From NCBI RefSeq assembly GCF_029893355.1, contig NZ_JARZAI010000012.1, positions 62,001 to 126,000 on the forward strand: DNA of 64,000 nucleotides, read 5' to 3'. Position numbers and translations under genes: made by a program. How positions within the stretch are numbered: the stretch's first letter is position 1; every line of letters begins with the position of its first letter. This document shows, piece after piece, positions 32,041 through 41,001 of this stretch. The notes beneath the pieces were generated by a model, which saw nothing but the letters and a program-made list of their open reading frames with translations, did not search any database and was not told the origin of the DNA. The DNA is from Kitasatospora sp. MAA4. GTDB lineage: Bacteria; Actinomycetota; Actinomycetes; Streptomycetales; Streptomycetaceae.

Positions 32041-33315
32041 CTAGGTGCCCGTCATCGCCGCCGTCGGGTCCTGGTACACGGCGTCCAGTGCCAGCAGCGC
32101 GCCGCCCCGCGCCGTGCTCGCCAGGCCGAGCCGGGAGAGGACGATCTCGCTGCCGCCGGCGTCGGGGGCCATCACCAGCTGGTGCACCTGGGCGGTCACC
32201 GCGTCGATCAGGTGCTCGCCGAAGTAGGCGAAGTGCCCGCCCAGGACGAGGAGTCGGGGGTTGAGGATGTCCGCCAGCAGAGCCAGGCCGGGCGCCAGGT
32301 GGTCGGCGATCCGGCTGAGCGCCTCCAGGGTGCGCGGGTCACCGGCGTGCGCGCGGTTGTGCAGCTCGGCGAGGCGCCGGTCGAGGTCGATCGTCGGGTC
32401 GCGGACCAGGTCTGCCGGGTCGGCGGCGTAGCGCAGCAGCGCGTCCCGTCCCACCATGGTCTCCCAACAGCCGCGCCGCCCGCAGGCGCAGGGCTCGTCC
32501 GAGGGGACCAGCCGCAGGTGTCCGACCTCGCCCGCGTATCCGCCGGTGCCGCGCAGGAGTTGGCCGCCGGCGATGATGCCGACGCCCACGCCGGTCTGGC
32601 CGGTGACGTAGACCAGGTCGCGCACGTTGTCGGCCGAGGCCGACACGTACTCGGCCAGGGCGCCGAGCTTGGCGTCGTTCTCCAGGTGCAGCTGCGGGGT
32701 GTCGGGGCCGAGCCGCGCGTGCAGGCCGGCCAGCGCCGGGACTTCTCGCCAGCCGATGTTGGACGCGTACTTGACGACTCCTGCGTCCATGTCGACGGCG
32801 CCGGGGGTGGCCAGCGTGATGCCGACGATGTGGCCGCCCGCGCCGCGTACGGCGGCCATCCCTTCGGCGGTCAGCCGGGCCACCGCGTCCAGTGCCGCCT
32901 CGGGGCCGAGCGCCCGTACGTCCAGCGGTGTGCGGCGCTCGAAGGTGACCTCGCCGCGCAGGTTGAGGGCGAGCAGGCTGATGTAGTCCACGTTGATCTC
33001 GGCGCCCAGGCCGTGGACGCCGCTGCCGTCCACGTCAACCGCTTGGCCGGGTCGGCCCACGGCGCTTCGGTCGCGTTCGGCCTCGCCCTCCCGGACCAGG
33101 CCGCCGTCGAGCAGTTCGGCGATCAGGTGGGAGACCGTGGCTTTGGGCAGGCCGGTGTCCTCGGCGATCCGGGCCCGGGAGCGCGGGCCGTCGTCGCGCA
33201 GCAGCCGCAGCACCATGCTCAGGTTCGCCCGCCTGGACGCGGACCGGTCCCGCGCGACGGCCGGGCGTGCCATGGCCAGCTCGCGTACGCCGGTGCCCTG
33301 CAGCGCCTGTTTCAC
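32041..33315 (-). CDS. ROK-family transcriptional repressor
   Basis: This 424-residue protein starts with GTG at 33315 behind GAGGAG. Residues 25-85 are a winged helix (RRANLSMVLRLLRDDGPRSR then RIAEDTGLPKATVSHLIAEL). The rest is the ROK fold: GLGAEINVDYISLLALNL, the sugar-binding ENDAKLGALAEY and GYAGEVGHL with the zinc motif CACGRRGCWE. It is divergent from the sugar ABC importer genes, so it most likely represses them until the transported sugar or its phosphate binds. Confidence 0.9.
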   Translation of the reverse strand: MKQALQGTGVRELAMARPAVARDRSASRRANLSMVLRLLRDDGPRSRARIAEDTGLPKATVSHLIAELLDGGLVREGEAERDRSAVGRPGQAVDVDGSGVHGLGAEINVDYISLLALNLRGEVTFERRTPLDVRALGPEAALDAVARLTAEGMAAVRGAGGHIVGITLATPGAVDMDAGVVKYASNIGWREVPALAGLHARLGPDTPQLHLENDAKLGALAEYVSASADNVRDLVYVTGQTGVGVGIIAGGQLLRGTGGYAGEVGHLRLVPSDEPCACGRRGCWETMVGRDALLRYAADPADLVRDPTIDLDRRLAELHNRAHAGDPRTLEALSRIADHLAPGLALLADILNPRLLVLGGHFAYFGEHLIDAVTAQVHQLVMAPDAGGSEIVLSRLGLASTARGGALLALDAVYQDPTAAMTGT

Positions 33316-33347
33316 AAGGACTCCTCTCCTCTGTGCGGACCAGCCTA

Positions 33348-33376
33348 TTGACTTGGCCAGGGTTAGTTCAAACAAT
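33348..33376 (+). promoter_or_regulatory. Possible promoter of the sugar importer operon
   Basis: TTGACT (33348-33353) and AACAAT (33371-33376) are separated by 17 bases, a fair housekeeping-type promoter, 85 bases before the binding-protein start. The spacer carries AGGGTTAGTTCA in an AT-rich stretch that could hold the ROK operator. Confidence 0.4.
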
Positions 33377-33461
33377 AGCCGAACGAATCGACCGTGCTCG
33401 GTTTTTGATTGAACCTGATCGAAACAGTGCTGTTCCCCCCATGAAACTCCAGGAGACGTCC

Positions 33462-34784
33462 GTGAAGGCAAGATCCCGCTCCCTGGCCGCCGCCACCGTG
33501 GCCCTCACCGCTGTGATGCTCTCCAGCGGCTGTTCCTCCAGCGGCTCCAGCACGAAGGACTCCTCGGCCGACTCCTCCGGCGGCGTGGTGAAGCTGGACT
33601 TCTGGGGCTGGGCGCCGGGCTACGACCAGTCGGTGGCCGCGTTCAACCGGACCCACCCGAACATCCAGGTCACCTTCGACAAGACCGCCTCCGGCTCCAA
33701 GGGCGGCTACACGAAGATGCTCACCGCCGCCAAGGCCGGCAATGCCCCCTGCCTGGCGCAGGTCGGCTACGAGACGCTGCCCAGCTTCGCCGCCGCCGGC
33801 GCGCTGACGGACGTGACCAAGTTCGCCGCCACCGCCCAGGCGCAGTTCGCCGACTGGACCTGGAAGCAGGTGACGATCGGCGGCCAGACCTACGGCATCC
33901 CGGTCGACACCGCGCCGATGGCGCTGATGTACCGCAAGGACCTGTTCGCCAAGTACGGCATCACCACCCCGCCCGCCACCTGGGACGAGTACGCGGCCGA
34001 CGCCGCCAAGGTGCACGCCGCCGACCCGAGCGTCTACCTCGGCGACTTCGGCAACGACGCCTACAACTACGCGGGCCTGGCCTGGCAGGCCGGCGCGGGC
34101 TGGTTCGGCACGTCCGGTGACCAGTGGCAGGTGAGCGTCGACAGCGCCGCCAACCAGAAGGTGGCCGGCTACTGGCAGGGCCTGCTGGACAAGAAGCTGC
34201 TCAAGACCGACCCGAGCTACGACCCCTCGCTCTACAGCGACATGGCCGGCGGCAAGGTGCTGTCGGACGTCAACGCGGTCTGGGACGCGCCGATCATCGC
34301 CAGCAGCGTCAAGGACGGCGCGGGCCAGTGGGCCGTCGCGCCGATGCCGGTGTGGGACGCCGCCAATCCGGTGTACGGCAACGACGGCGGCTCGGCCACC
34401 GCGATCCTCAAGGGCTGCGGCCACGCCAAGGAGGCCACCGAGTTCGCCACCTGGATGAGCACCGACGCGGACAGCGTCAGCAACCTGATCAAGGTCACCG
34501 GCATCTACCCGGCCGCCACCTCCGGCCTGTCCAACGCGACGCTCTCCGCGCCGGACGCCTTCTACGGCGGACAGACCATCTTCGACGTGTTCAAGGCCGA
34601 GACGGCACACATCAACACCGCCTGGCAGTGGGGCCCGACCATGACCCAGACCTCCACGGACCTCGGTGACGGTCTCGGCCAGGCCGGCACCGGCGGCACC
34701 ACGCTCCCCGGCATGCTCGCCGCCGTGCAGACCAAGACGGTGGCCGGCATGAAGCAGCAGGGCCTGAGCGTCTCGGGCAACTGA
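33462..34784 (+). CDS. Sugar ABC transporter substrate-binding lipoprotein
   Basis: The start is the GTG at 33462 (CAGGAG upstream; ATG 33441 is longer and less likely), giving 440 residues. The signal ends in a lipobox (AVMLSSGCSSSGS). The mature protein is a family 1 extracellular binding protein: VKLDFWGWAPGYDQSVAAFN near the start, GGQTYGIPVDTAPMALMYRK and NDGGSATAILKGCGHAKEAT. It should deliver a sugar to the two permeases that follow. No ATPase gene is present, so it probably shares a genome-wide MsiK-type ATPase. Confidence 0.92.
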   Translation: MKARSRSLAAATVALTAVMLSSGCSSSGSSTKDSSADSSGGVVKLDFWGWAPGYDQSVAAFNRTHPNIQVTFDKTASGSKGGYTKMLTAAKAGNAPCLAQVGYETLPSFAAAGALTDVTKFAATAQAQFADWTWKQVTIGGQTYGIPVDTAPMALMYRKDLFAKYGITTPPATWDEYAADAAKVHAADPSVYLGDFGNDAYNYAGLAWQAGAGWFGTSGDQWQVSVDSAANQKVAGYWQGLLDKKLLKTDPSYDPSLYSDMAGGKVLSDVNAVWDAPIIASSVKDGAGQWAVAPMPVWDAANPVYGNDGGSATAILKGCGHAKEATEFATWMSTDADSVSNLIKVTGIYPAATSGLSNATLSAPDAFYGGQTIFDVFKAETAHINTAWQWGPTMTQTSTDLGDGLGQAGTGGTTLPGMLAAVQTKTVAGMKQQGLSVSGN

Positions 34785-34855
34785 CCGGCCGTCGAACCAC
34801 CGCGCCCGACCCCGCGTCCGCCCCGCGCTCGCCCCCCCGGAAAGGCAGTACATCC

Positions 34856-35803
34856 ATGACCACCGCTCTGCGCGAGCGGGCAGCCGGCAGGACCAGGGCC
34901 ACCGGCGCCGCCCGCCCCGGCCGCCGCAGGCGAGGGCGTCCCGTCGCCCTCTTCCTCGCCCCGTTCCTGGTGCCGTTCGCGGCGCTCTACCTGGCCCCGA
35001 TCGGCTACACGATCTACCAGAGCCTGTTCCGGATGCACCGCTCGGGCCTGGGGCTGACCGCTCCCACCCAGGTCTTCGCCGGGCTGTCCAACTACGCCAC
35101 CGCGCTGGGCGACGCGGACTTCCGCGGCTCGCTGCTGCGGGTGCTGCTGATCGGCCTGGTGCAGGTGCCGCTGATGCTGCTGTTCGCACTCGGCCTGGCC
35201 CTGCTGCTGGACGCCAGGACCACGCTCTTCAAACGCTTCTTCCGACTGGCCTTCTTCCTGCCCTACGCGCTGCCCGGCGTGGTCGGCGCCATCATGTGGT
35301 CCTACCTCGTCGCACCCGGACTGAGCCCGATCAGCGCCGCCGCCCGCCACCTCGGCCTGCACCTCGCCCTGACCTCGAACGCCATGCTGGCGCCCACCAT
35401 CGGCAACATGCTGACCTGGGGCTGGACCGGCTACAACATGCTGATCATCTACTCCGCCCTACAGGCCATCCCCGCCGAACTCAGCGAGGCCGCCACCATG
35501 GACGGCTGCTCGGCCTTCGGCATCGCCTGGCGGATCAAGGTGCCGCTGGTCCGCCCGGCCCTGGTGCTGACCACGGTCTTCTCCATCATCGGCACCGCCC
35601 AGCTCTACAACGAGCCCGCCATCCTGCACAACGTCGCCCCCAACCTGCCCAGCACCTACACCCCCATCTACGCCGCCTACGACGCCGTGAACGCCAACAA
35701 CTTCAACGCCGCCGCGGCCGAATCGGTGATCCTCGCGCTGCTGGCCTTCGTCCTGTCCTTCGGCTTCCTCAAGCTGGTCCAGCGCCGTGGAGGTGCCCTG
35801 TGA
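34856..35803 (+). CDS. Sugar ABC transporter permease (MalF-like)
   Basis: This 315-residue inner-membrane protein has six predicted hydrophobic segments (LFLAPFLVPFAALYLAPIGY, LLIGLVQVPLMLLFALGLAL and others). The EAA loop is LSEAATMDGCSAFGIAWRIK, the contact with the ATPase. An N-terminal Arg-rich cytoplasmic tail precedes the first segment. It overlaps the next permease gene by 4 bases (GTGA), showing coupled translation. Confidence 0.92.
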   Translation: MTTALRERAAGRTRATGAARPGRRRRGRPVALFLAPFLVPFAALYLAPIGYTIYQSLFRMHRSGLGLTAPTQVFAGLSNYATALGDADFRGSLLRVLLIGLVQVPLMLLFALGLALLLDARTTLFKRFFRLAFFLPYALPGVVGAIMWSYLVAPGLSPISAAARHLGLHLALTSNAMLAPTIGNMLTWGWTGYNMLIIYSALQAIPAELSEAATMDGCSAFGIAWRIKVPLVRPALVLTTVFSIIGTAQLYNEPAILHNVAPNLPSTYTPIYAAYDAVNANNFNAAAAESVILALLAFVLSFGFLKLVQRRGGAL

Positions 35804-36648
35804 CCACCCGTCAATCACTGTCCCGCTGGCTCGTGCTCGGTGTCCTGCTGGTCACCTCGGTCTACTTCCTGGCCCCGGTCTGGTGGCTGCTGGTCTCCTC
35901 CACCAAGACCAACGCCGACCTGTTCAGCGGCAACGGATTCTGGTTCTCCCGCTTCGCGCTCCTCGACAACGTCCACCAGGTCTTCGCCCAGCAGGGCGGC
36001 ATCTACTGGCAGTGGCTGGCCAACAGCGCGCTCTACGCCGTCGGCGGCGCGACGGTCAGCACCCTGATCGCCGCGATGGCCGGCTACGCCCTGGCCAAGT
36101 ACCGGTTCCGCGGCCGGGAGTTGACCTTCAACTCGATCCTCGCGGCGGTGCTGGTCCCGCAGCCGCTGCTCGCCGTGCCGCTCTACCTGATGTTCTCGCA
36201 GATCCACCTGGTCAACACCTACTGGGCGGTGCTACTGCCCAGCATGGTCAGCCCGTTCGGGGTCTACCTGGCCCGGATCTACGCCGGCTCCTCGGTCCCC
36301 GACGAGATCATCGAGGCCGGACGGATCGACGGCGCCGGCGAGTTCCGGATCTTCGCCACCATCGCGCTGCGGGTGATGTCCCCGGCCCTGGTGACCATCT
36401 TCCTCTTCCAGTTCGTCGCGATCTGGACCAACTACCTGCTGCCGGTGCTGATGCTGGCCAACGACCACCTCCAGCCGGTCACCGTCGGCATCGTCGGCTG
36501 GCAGGCCCAGCGCGGGATCGGCGCCAGCGCCGTGCCGTTCAACATCGTGATCACCGCGGCGGCGATCTCCGCGATCCCGCTGGTCGTCCTCTTCCTGTCC
36601 CTGCAACGCTTCTGGCGCTCCGGCCTGACGGCCGGCAGCACCAAGTGA
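35800..36648 (+). CDS. Sugar ABC transporter permease (MalG-like)
   Basis: The GTG at 35800 overlaps the TGA of the first permease. The 282-residue product has six hydrophobic segments and the EAA motif EIIEAGRIDGAGEFRIFATI. ALYAVGGATVSTLIAAMAGY ALAKYRF is typical of the CUT1 second permease. It pairs with the MalF-like protein to form the channel. The next gene follows after 11 bases. Confidence 0.92.
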   Translation: MTTRQSLSRWLVLGVLLVTSVYFLAPVWWLLVSSTKTNADLFSGNGFWFSRFALLDNVHQVFAQQGGIYWQWLANSALYAVGGATVSTLIAAMAGYALAKYRFRGRELTFNSILAAVLVPQPLLAVPLYLMFSQIHLVNTYWAVLLPSMVSPFGVYLARIYAGSSVPDEIIEAGRIDGAGEFRIFATIALRVMSPALVTIFLFQFVAIWTNYLLPVLMLANDHLQPVTVGIVGWQAQRGIGASAVPFNIVITAAAISAIPLVVLFLSLQRFWRSGLTAGSTK

Positions 36649-36659
36649 GGAGCCCCCGC

Positions 36660-38639
36660 GTGTCCGCGAGGTACCACCTGCGCTTCCAGCTCCACCCCAC
36701 CCCGGAAGCCGCCCAACACGCGAGGGAGCTGGCCAAGTTCTGCGGCGAGGCCGGCGTCGACGAGGTGGTGCTGCTGCTCGGCGCCGAGGAGCTCTACACG
36801 GGCCACCCGACCGGCCCGACCGAGGACCTGCTGTTCGAGACCGCGGCGACCGCGACCACGATCCTGCGCGAGGCCGGCCTCGACGTCAGCCTGAACCCCT
36901 GGGTCACCGCCGGCCATGCCGACCGCGGCCGCGCCGACCGGCTCGGCTTCGCCCCCATGGTCGACCCCGAGGGCACCGCCGCCACCGCCCAGGCCTCCTT
37001 CGCCTGCCCGCGCTGGCGCAGCTGGCTGGCCGGCCAGTACGCCCGCTACGCCACCCTGGACCTGCGGGTCCTGTGGCTGGAGGACGACTTCCGCTACCAC
37101 AACCACGCCCCATTGCACTGGGGCGGCGGCTTCGAGCCCCTGATGCTGGAGCGGTTCGCGGCGGTGGTCGGAAGACCGGTCACCCGCGAGCGACTGGTGA
37201 CCGCGATCACCTCGCCGGGGGAGCCCCACCCCTGGCGCGCGCTGCTGCAACAGGTCTGGCGCACCGCCCAGTTGGAGACCGCCGAGCTGGTGGCCGCGGC
37301 GGTCGGCACACAGTCCGGCGGACGCGTCCAGCTCGGTCTGATGAGCTCCGAACCCGGTGTCCACTCGGTCGAGGGCCGCGACTGGCCGGCCCTCTTCCAG
37401 GCGCTGAGCATCGACGGGCGGGTCGCCCACCGCCCGCACTTCGCCCGCTACGGTGACGCGCCCGGACGCGAACTCAGCTTCTCCGTCTGGATGCTGGAGG
37501 CTCAGCGGGCCCTGCGACCGGCGCACGCCGGCAGCGAACCCGAGATCGAGAACTGGCCGCACACCGCCTGGTCCAAGTCCGACACCCAGACCTGGTCCGA
37601 GCTGGTCGCCGCCCAACTCGCCGGATCCGACGCGATGTTCCTCAACGTCCACCCGATGCAGTCCGGCCGGGCCCAGCGCTTCCCGCGCGTCGCCGACCTG
37701 CTGCGCCGCGCCCGCCCAGCCCTCGACTGGGTCGCGGAGCGCCAGCCGCGCTCACCGCGCACGTACGGGGTCGGCCTGCCGGTCCCGCGGCACGCGGCCG
37801 CGCACGTGCGCACCAGGACCGGTGGCGAACTCGCCGAACTCGCCGTCGACGCCGGCCCCGCCGCCGACCACCTGCTGCGCTACGGCGTCCCGGTCACCGC
37901 CGACCACGCCCCCGTGCAGGCGGTCTTCGGCCAACTCGCCTGGGCCTTCGAGGACTCCGAGCTGAGGCGGATGCTGGCGGGCGGACTGCTGCTGGACGGA
38001 ACGGCCGCCGAGGTGCTCACCCGGCGAGGCTTCGGCCACCTGCTCGGGATCACCGGATGCGAGCTCGTCGAGCGCGACTGCGCCGACCCGGCCGGTCCGT
38101 ACGCCCTGGAGCACGTGCGGAACGAGGACGCGTACCTGAGCGTCAACCTCCAGCCGGCACTGGCCCTGCTGACCCTCGCCCCCGGGGCCGAGCCCTGGAC
38201 CAGCGTGCTGACGGCAAGTCAGGAGTACTGGGGTCCTGGCAGGTTCGTCTTCCGCAACGAACTCGGCGGCCGTGTCGCGGTGCTGGCCGCGACCGCACCC
38301 CAGCTGCTGCCCTACGACGACGACGGCCAGCGCCTGCTGCACGCCACGGTCCGCTTCCTGGAGGGCGAGCGGCCCGCCCTGCCCCTGGTGAGCGGCGGCC
38401 CCCACCTGATCCCGCACCTGTCCCACTCCGAGCGCGGCTGGCTGCTCGCCGTGGCCAACGGCAGCGCCGACCCGGCCCGGCCGCGGATCGAGCTCCCAGC
38501 GCTCCCCGAGGCCCCCGGCGCCACCCTGCTGGCTCCGCTCGCCCCACCGACCTCGGCCCGCCTCATCGAGCACCGCAGCGGGCTGAGCCTCGACCAGGAC
38601 CTGCCGCACCGCGGCTGGCTGGTCGTGGACTGGCACTGA
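36660..38639 (+). CDS. Cytoplasmic glycoside hydrolase-like protein, family not assigned
   Basis: The start is the GTG at 36660 behind GAGGAG, giving 659 residues without a signal peptide. The N-terminal half looks like a TIM barrel (RYHLRFQLHPTPEAAQHARE, LRVLWLEDDFRYHNHAPLHW with acidic residues after a strand end, VQLGLMSSEPGVHSVEGRDW). The C-terminal third is beta-rich. It is coupled to the sugar importer and probably cleaves the imported oligosaccharide. I could not place it in a named GH family; GH42-like barrel enzymes are the nearest impression. Confidence 0.65.
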   Translation: MSARYHLRFQLHPTPEAAQHARELAKFCGEAGVDEVVLLLGAEELYTGHPTGPTEDLLFETAATATTILREAGLDVSLNPWVTAGHADRGRADRLGFAPMVDPEGTAATAQASFACPRWRSWLAGQYARYATLDLRVLWLEDDFRYHNHAPLHWGGGFEPLMLERFAAVVGRPVTRERLVTAITSPGEPHPWRALLQQVWRTAQLETAELVAAAVGTQSGGRVQLGLMSSEPGVHSVEGRDWPALFQALSIDGRVAHRPHFARYGDAPGRELSFSVWMLEAQRALRPAHAGSEPEIENWPHTAWSKSDTQTWSELVAAQLAGSDAMFLNVHPMQSGRAQRFPRVADLLRRARPALDWVAERQPRSPRTYGVGLPVPRHAAAHVRTRTGGELAELAVDAGPAADHLLRYGVPVTADHAPVQAVFGQLAWAFEDSELRRMLAGGLLLDGTAAEVLTRRGFGHLLGITGCELVERDCADPAGPYALEHVRNEDAYLSVNLQPALALLTLAPGAEPWTSVLTASQEYWGPGRFVFRNELGGRVAVLAATAPQLLPYDDDGQRLLHATVRFLEGERPALPLVSGGPHLIPHLSHSERGWLLAVANGSADPARPRIELPALPEAPGATLLAPLAPPTSARLIEHRSGLSLDQDLPHRGWLVVDWH

Positions 38640-38659
38640 CTCCACCCTAAGGAGAATCC

Positions 38660-40888
38660 GTGTTTCCCCCACCCCGCACGACCCTGGTCGCGCTCCTCAC
38701 CAGCGCGGTCCTGAGCCTGGCCGGCCTCGCCGCCGGCCCGGCGGACGCCGCTCTTACCGGCGTGCCCAGCACCGGGTACGGCGTCAGCGTCGGCACGCCC
38801 GTCCCGTTCGGCAACATCTCCGACAGCCCGGCCGCACCCTTCGTCGACAAGGACGGCAGCTTCCACTACCAGGAGTCCGACGCCCTCTACGGCGCCACCG
38901 ACAACCGCTCCTGGGGATTCTTCACCGGCAGCGACTTCGACTCCGCTACCTCGGACACGGCGCTGGACAACGCGGTCAACCCCGCCAACGCCAACGACAA
39001 GAACAACGACACCACCTGGCGCTGCAACAACAGCCCCACCGGCCTTGCCGCGACCTACTCGGTGGGCAACACCAGCTACGCCCAGAAGAACTACTGCGAC
39101 CTGGTCGGCACCTGGGTCGACCCCGACACCGGCGACTGGTACGGCCTGGTGCACAACGAGTTCACCCCCTCGCCGTTCAACGACGGCCTGCACTACGACG
39201 CCATCGACTACGCGGTCTCCACCGACCAGGGCCACACCTGGACCATCAAGGACCACGCCATCACCTCGCCGTACAGCACCCAGCGCGGCGACACCACGCA
39301 GTTCCCCGGCCAGACCTACTACTACGGCGACGGTGACCAGCGGCTCTTCACCGACACCGCCTCCGGCTACTTCTACGTCTTCTACGGCTCCCGTGTGATC
39401 GACAAGAGCGGCGGCTGGAAGGCCTTCTACGAGCACGCGGCGCGCGCGCCGATCGCCTCGAAGATGGCTCCCGGCTCCTGGCAGAAGTGGTACAACGGCT
39501 CCTGGTCCCAGCCCGGCCAGGGCGGCCAGGAAAGCAACATGGTGCCCGTCGACTCGTCCAACACCACCGGCTACACGCCGGCCTCGGGCGAGTACCGGCC
39601 GACCAACACCGGGACCGCCGAGCAGCAGATCGCGGCCGGCCAGATGCCCGCCACCTCGCCGCTGTTCGTCATGGACGTCACCTACGACGCCTACCTGGGC
39701 CTGTACATCGGCGAACCGCAGGGCGTCGACCAGAGCGGCTCGGCACCGCAGCAGTTCTACGCCACCGCCGACCTCGCCACCCAGAAATGGTCCCTGCTCG
39801 GCGACACCGGCGGCTACCACACCGCCTCCTGGTACCGCTGGTTCCTGGACGGCGCCAACCGGACGAACAACACCGTCGTCGGCAAGACCTTCCGTTCCTA
39901 CTGCGCCTGGTCCTGCGCGAACGGCTCCAACGGCGAGTACACCGACATCACCATCGACTCCCCGTCCCCGGCCGCGCCGGTGGACACCGGCAAGACCTAC
40001 CAGATCGCCAACGCGGACGGCCGAGTCCTCGCCCAGGCCACCGGCGGCTCCGCCACCACCTCGCTGGCCGCGCCCACTGGCTCGGCCCTGGAGGGCTGGA
40101 ACTTCACAGCGAACGGTGACGGCTCCTATCAGGTCGTCAACTCCGGTACGGGGAAGCTGCTCGGCGTCGACTCAGCCCACACCGCCGGCCGCGCCTGGGG
40201 CGCCGAGCCGACCGTCACGGCGGCGGGTTCGGGCGGCCCGTCGGTGGGCCAGCAGTGGTTCCTGCTGCCCGGAAGCTCGACGGCCGGCAGCTCGACGGCC
40301 GGCGGCTTCCACCTGGTCAACCGGTACAGCGGCCTGGTGCTCGGACTCTCCTCGGACAGCAGCCGCCTCGCCGAGACCACCCCCACCCGCAGCTGGACCG
40401 ACACCACGGGCAGCGCGGTCGGCGGCGGGCGCACAGCCGCCGAGCAGACCCTGACGCTGACCCAGACGTCGGTCACCCCCGCCCTGAACGGCACCCATAC
40501 CCTGACCATCGCCGGCCAGGCGCTGGACGACCCCAACCACTCCGTCACCGCCGGCACCCAGCTCATCAGCTGGGCCGCCAACGGCGGCAGCAACCAGAAC
40601 TGGGTCTTCACCCAGCAGTCCGACGGCTCCTACCAGATCACCAACGGCCAGTCGGGGCTCTGCATGGACGTCAGCGGCGGCTCGACCTCCGCCGGCGCCC
40701 AGGTGATCCAGTGGACCTGCACCGGCGGCACCAACCAGCGCTGGCTGGTGACCGCGGTGAGCGGCGGCTACACCCTCGCCTCCCAGAAGAGCGGTCTGCT
40801 GCTGACCACCGCCTCCACCTCCAACGGCGCGCTGGTCACCCAGCGGGCCGACACCGGCTCGGCACTCCAGCACTGGAGCATCAACTGA
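38660..40888 (+). CDS. Secreted beta-propeller enzyme with C-terminal ricin-type lectin domains
   Basis: This 742-residue exported protein starts with GTG at 38660 behind AAGGAGA. The signal peptide is residues 1-30 (ALLTSAVLSLAGLAAGPADA). Residues 35-435 resemble a beta-propeller with an Asp-box-like turn (STDQGHTW) and many aromatic residues, as in sialidase or GH43/GH32-like enzymes. Residues 440-742 hold two ricin B-type units with QxW-like repeats (NQNWVF, NQRWLV, LQHWSI). It likely releases the oligosaccharide that the upstream importer takes up. Confidence 0.75.
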   Translation: MFPPPRTTLVALLTSAVLSLAGLAAGPADAALTGVPSTGYGVSVGTPVPFGNISDSPAAPFVDKDGSFHYQESDALYGATDNRSWGFFTGSDFDSATSDTALDNAVNPANANDKNNDTTWRCNNSPTGLAATYSVGNTSYAQKNYCDLVGTWVDPDTGDWYGLVHNEFTPSPFNDGLHYDAIDYAVSTDQGHTWTIKDHAITSPYSTQRGDTTQFPGQTYYYGDGDQRLFTDTASGYFYVFYGSRVIDKSGGWKAFYEHAARAPIASKMAPGSWQKWYNGSWSQPGQGGQESNMVPVDSSNTTGYTPASGEYRPTNTGTAEQQIAAGQMPATSPLFVMDVTYDAYLGLYIGEPQGVDQSGSAPQQFYATADLATQKWSLLGDTGGYHTASWYRWFLDGANRTNNTVVGKTFRSYCAWSCANGSNGEYTDITIDSPSPAAPVDTGKTYQIANADGRVLAQATGGSATTSLAAPTGSALEGWNFTANGDGSYQVVNSGTGKLLGVDSAHTAGRAWGAEPTVTAAGSGGPSVGQQWFLLPGSSTAGSSTAGGFHLVNRYSGLVLGLSSDSSRLAETTPTRSWTDTTGSAVGGGRTAAEQTLTLTQTSVTPALNGTHTLTIAGQALDDPNHSVTAGTQLISWAANGGSNQNWVFTQQSDGSYQITNGQSGLCMDVSGGSTSAGAQVIQWTCTGGTNQRWLVTAVSGGYTLASQKSGLLLTTASTSNGALVTQRADTGSALQHWSIN

Positions 40889-40918
40889 CGGTATTCCCGC
40901 TGTAGTTGAGAAAGCCGA

Positions 40919-40951
40919 GCGCCCCGGCGGGATCCACCCCCGCCGGGGCGC
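40919..40951. terminator. Stem-loop between convergent genes
   Basis: GCGCCCCGGCGGG (40919-40931) pairs with CCCGCCGGGGCGC (40939-40951) around a 7-base loop. It separates the sugar locus from the reverse-strand anthranilate cluster. Confidence 0.75.
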
Positions 40952-41001
40952 GCGACGATCGACGGCCGAGCGGTGGGCGCCGCATCGGCTACCGGAGTGG
41001 C

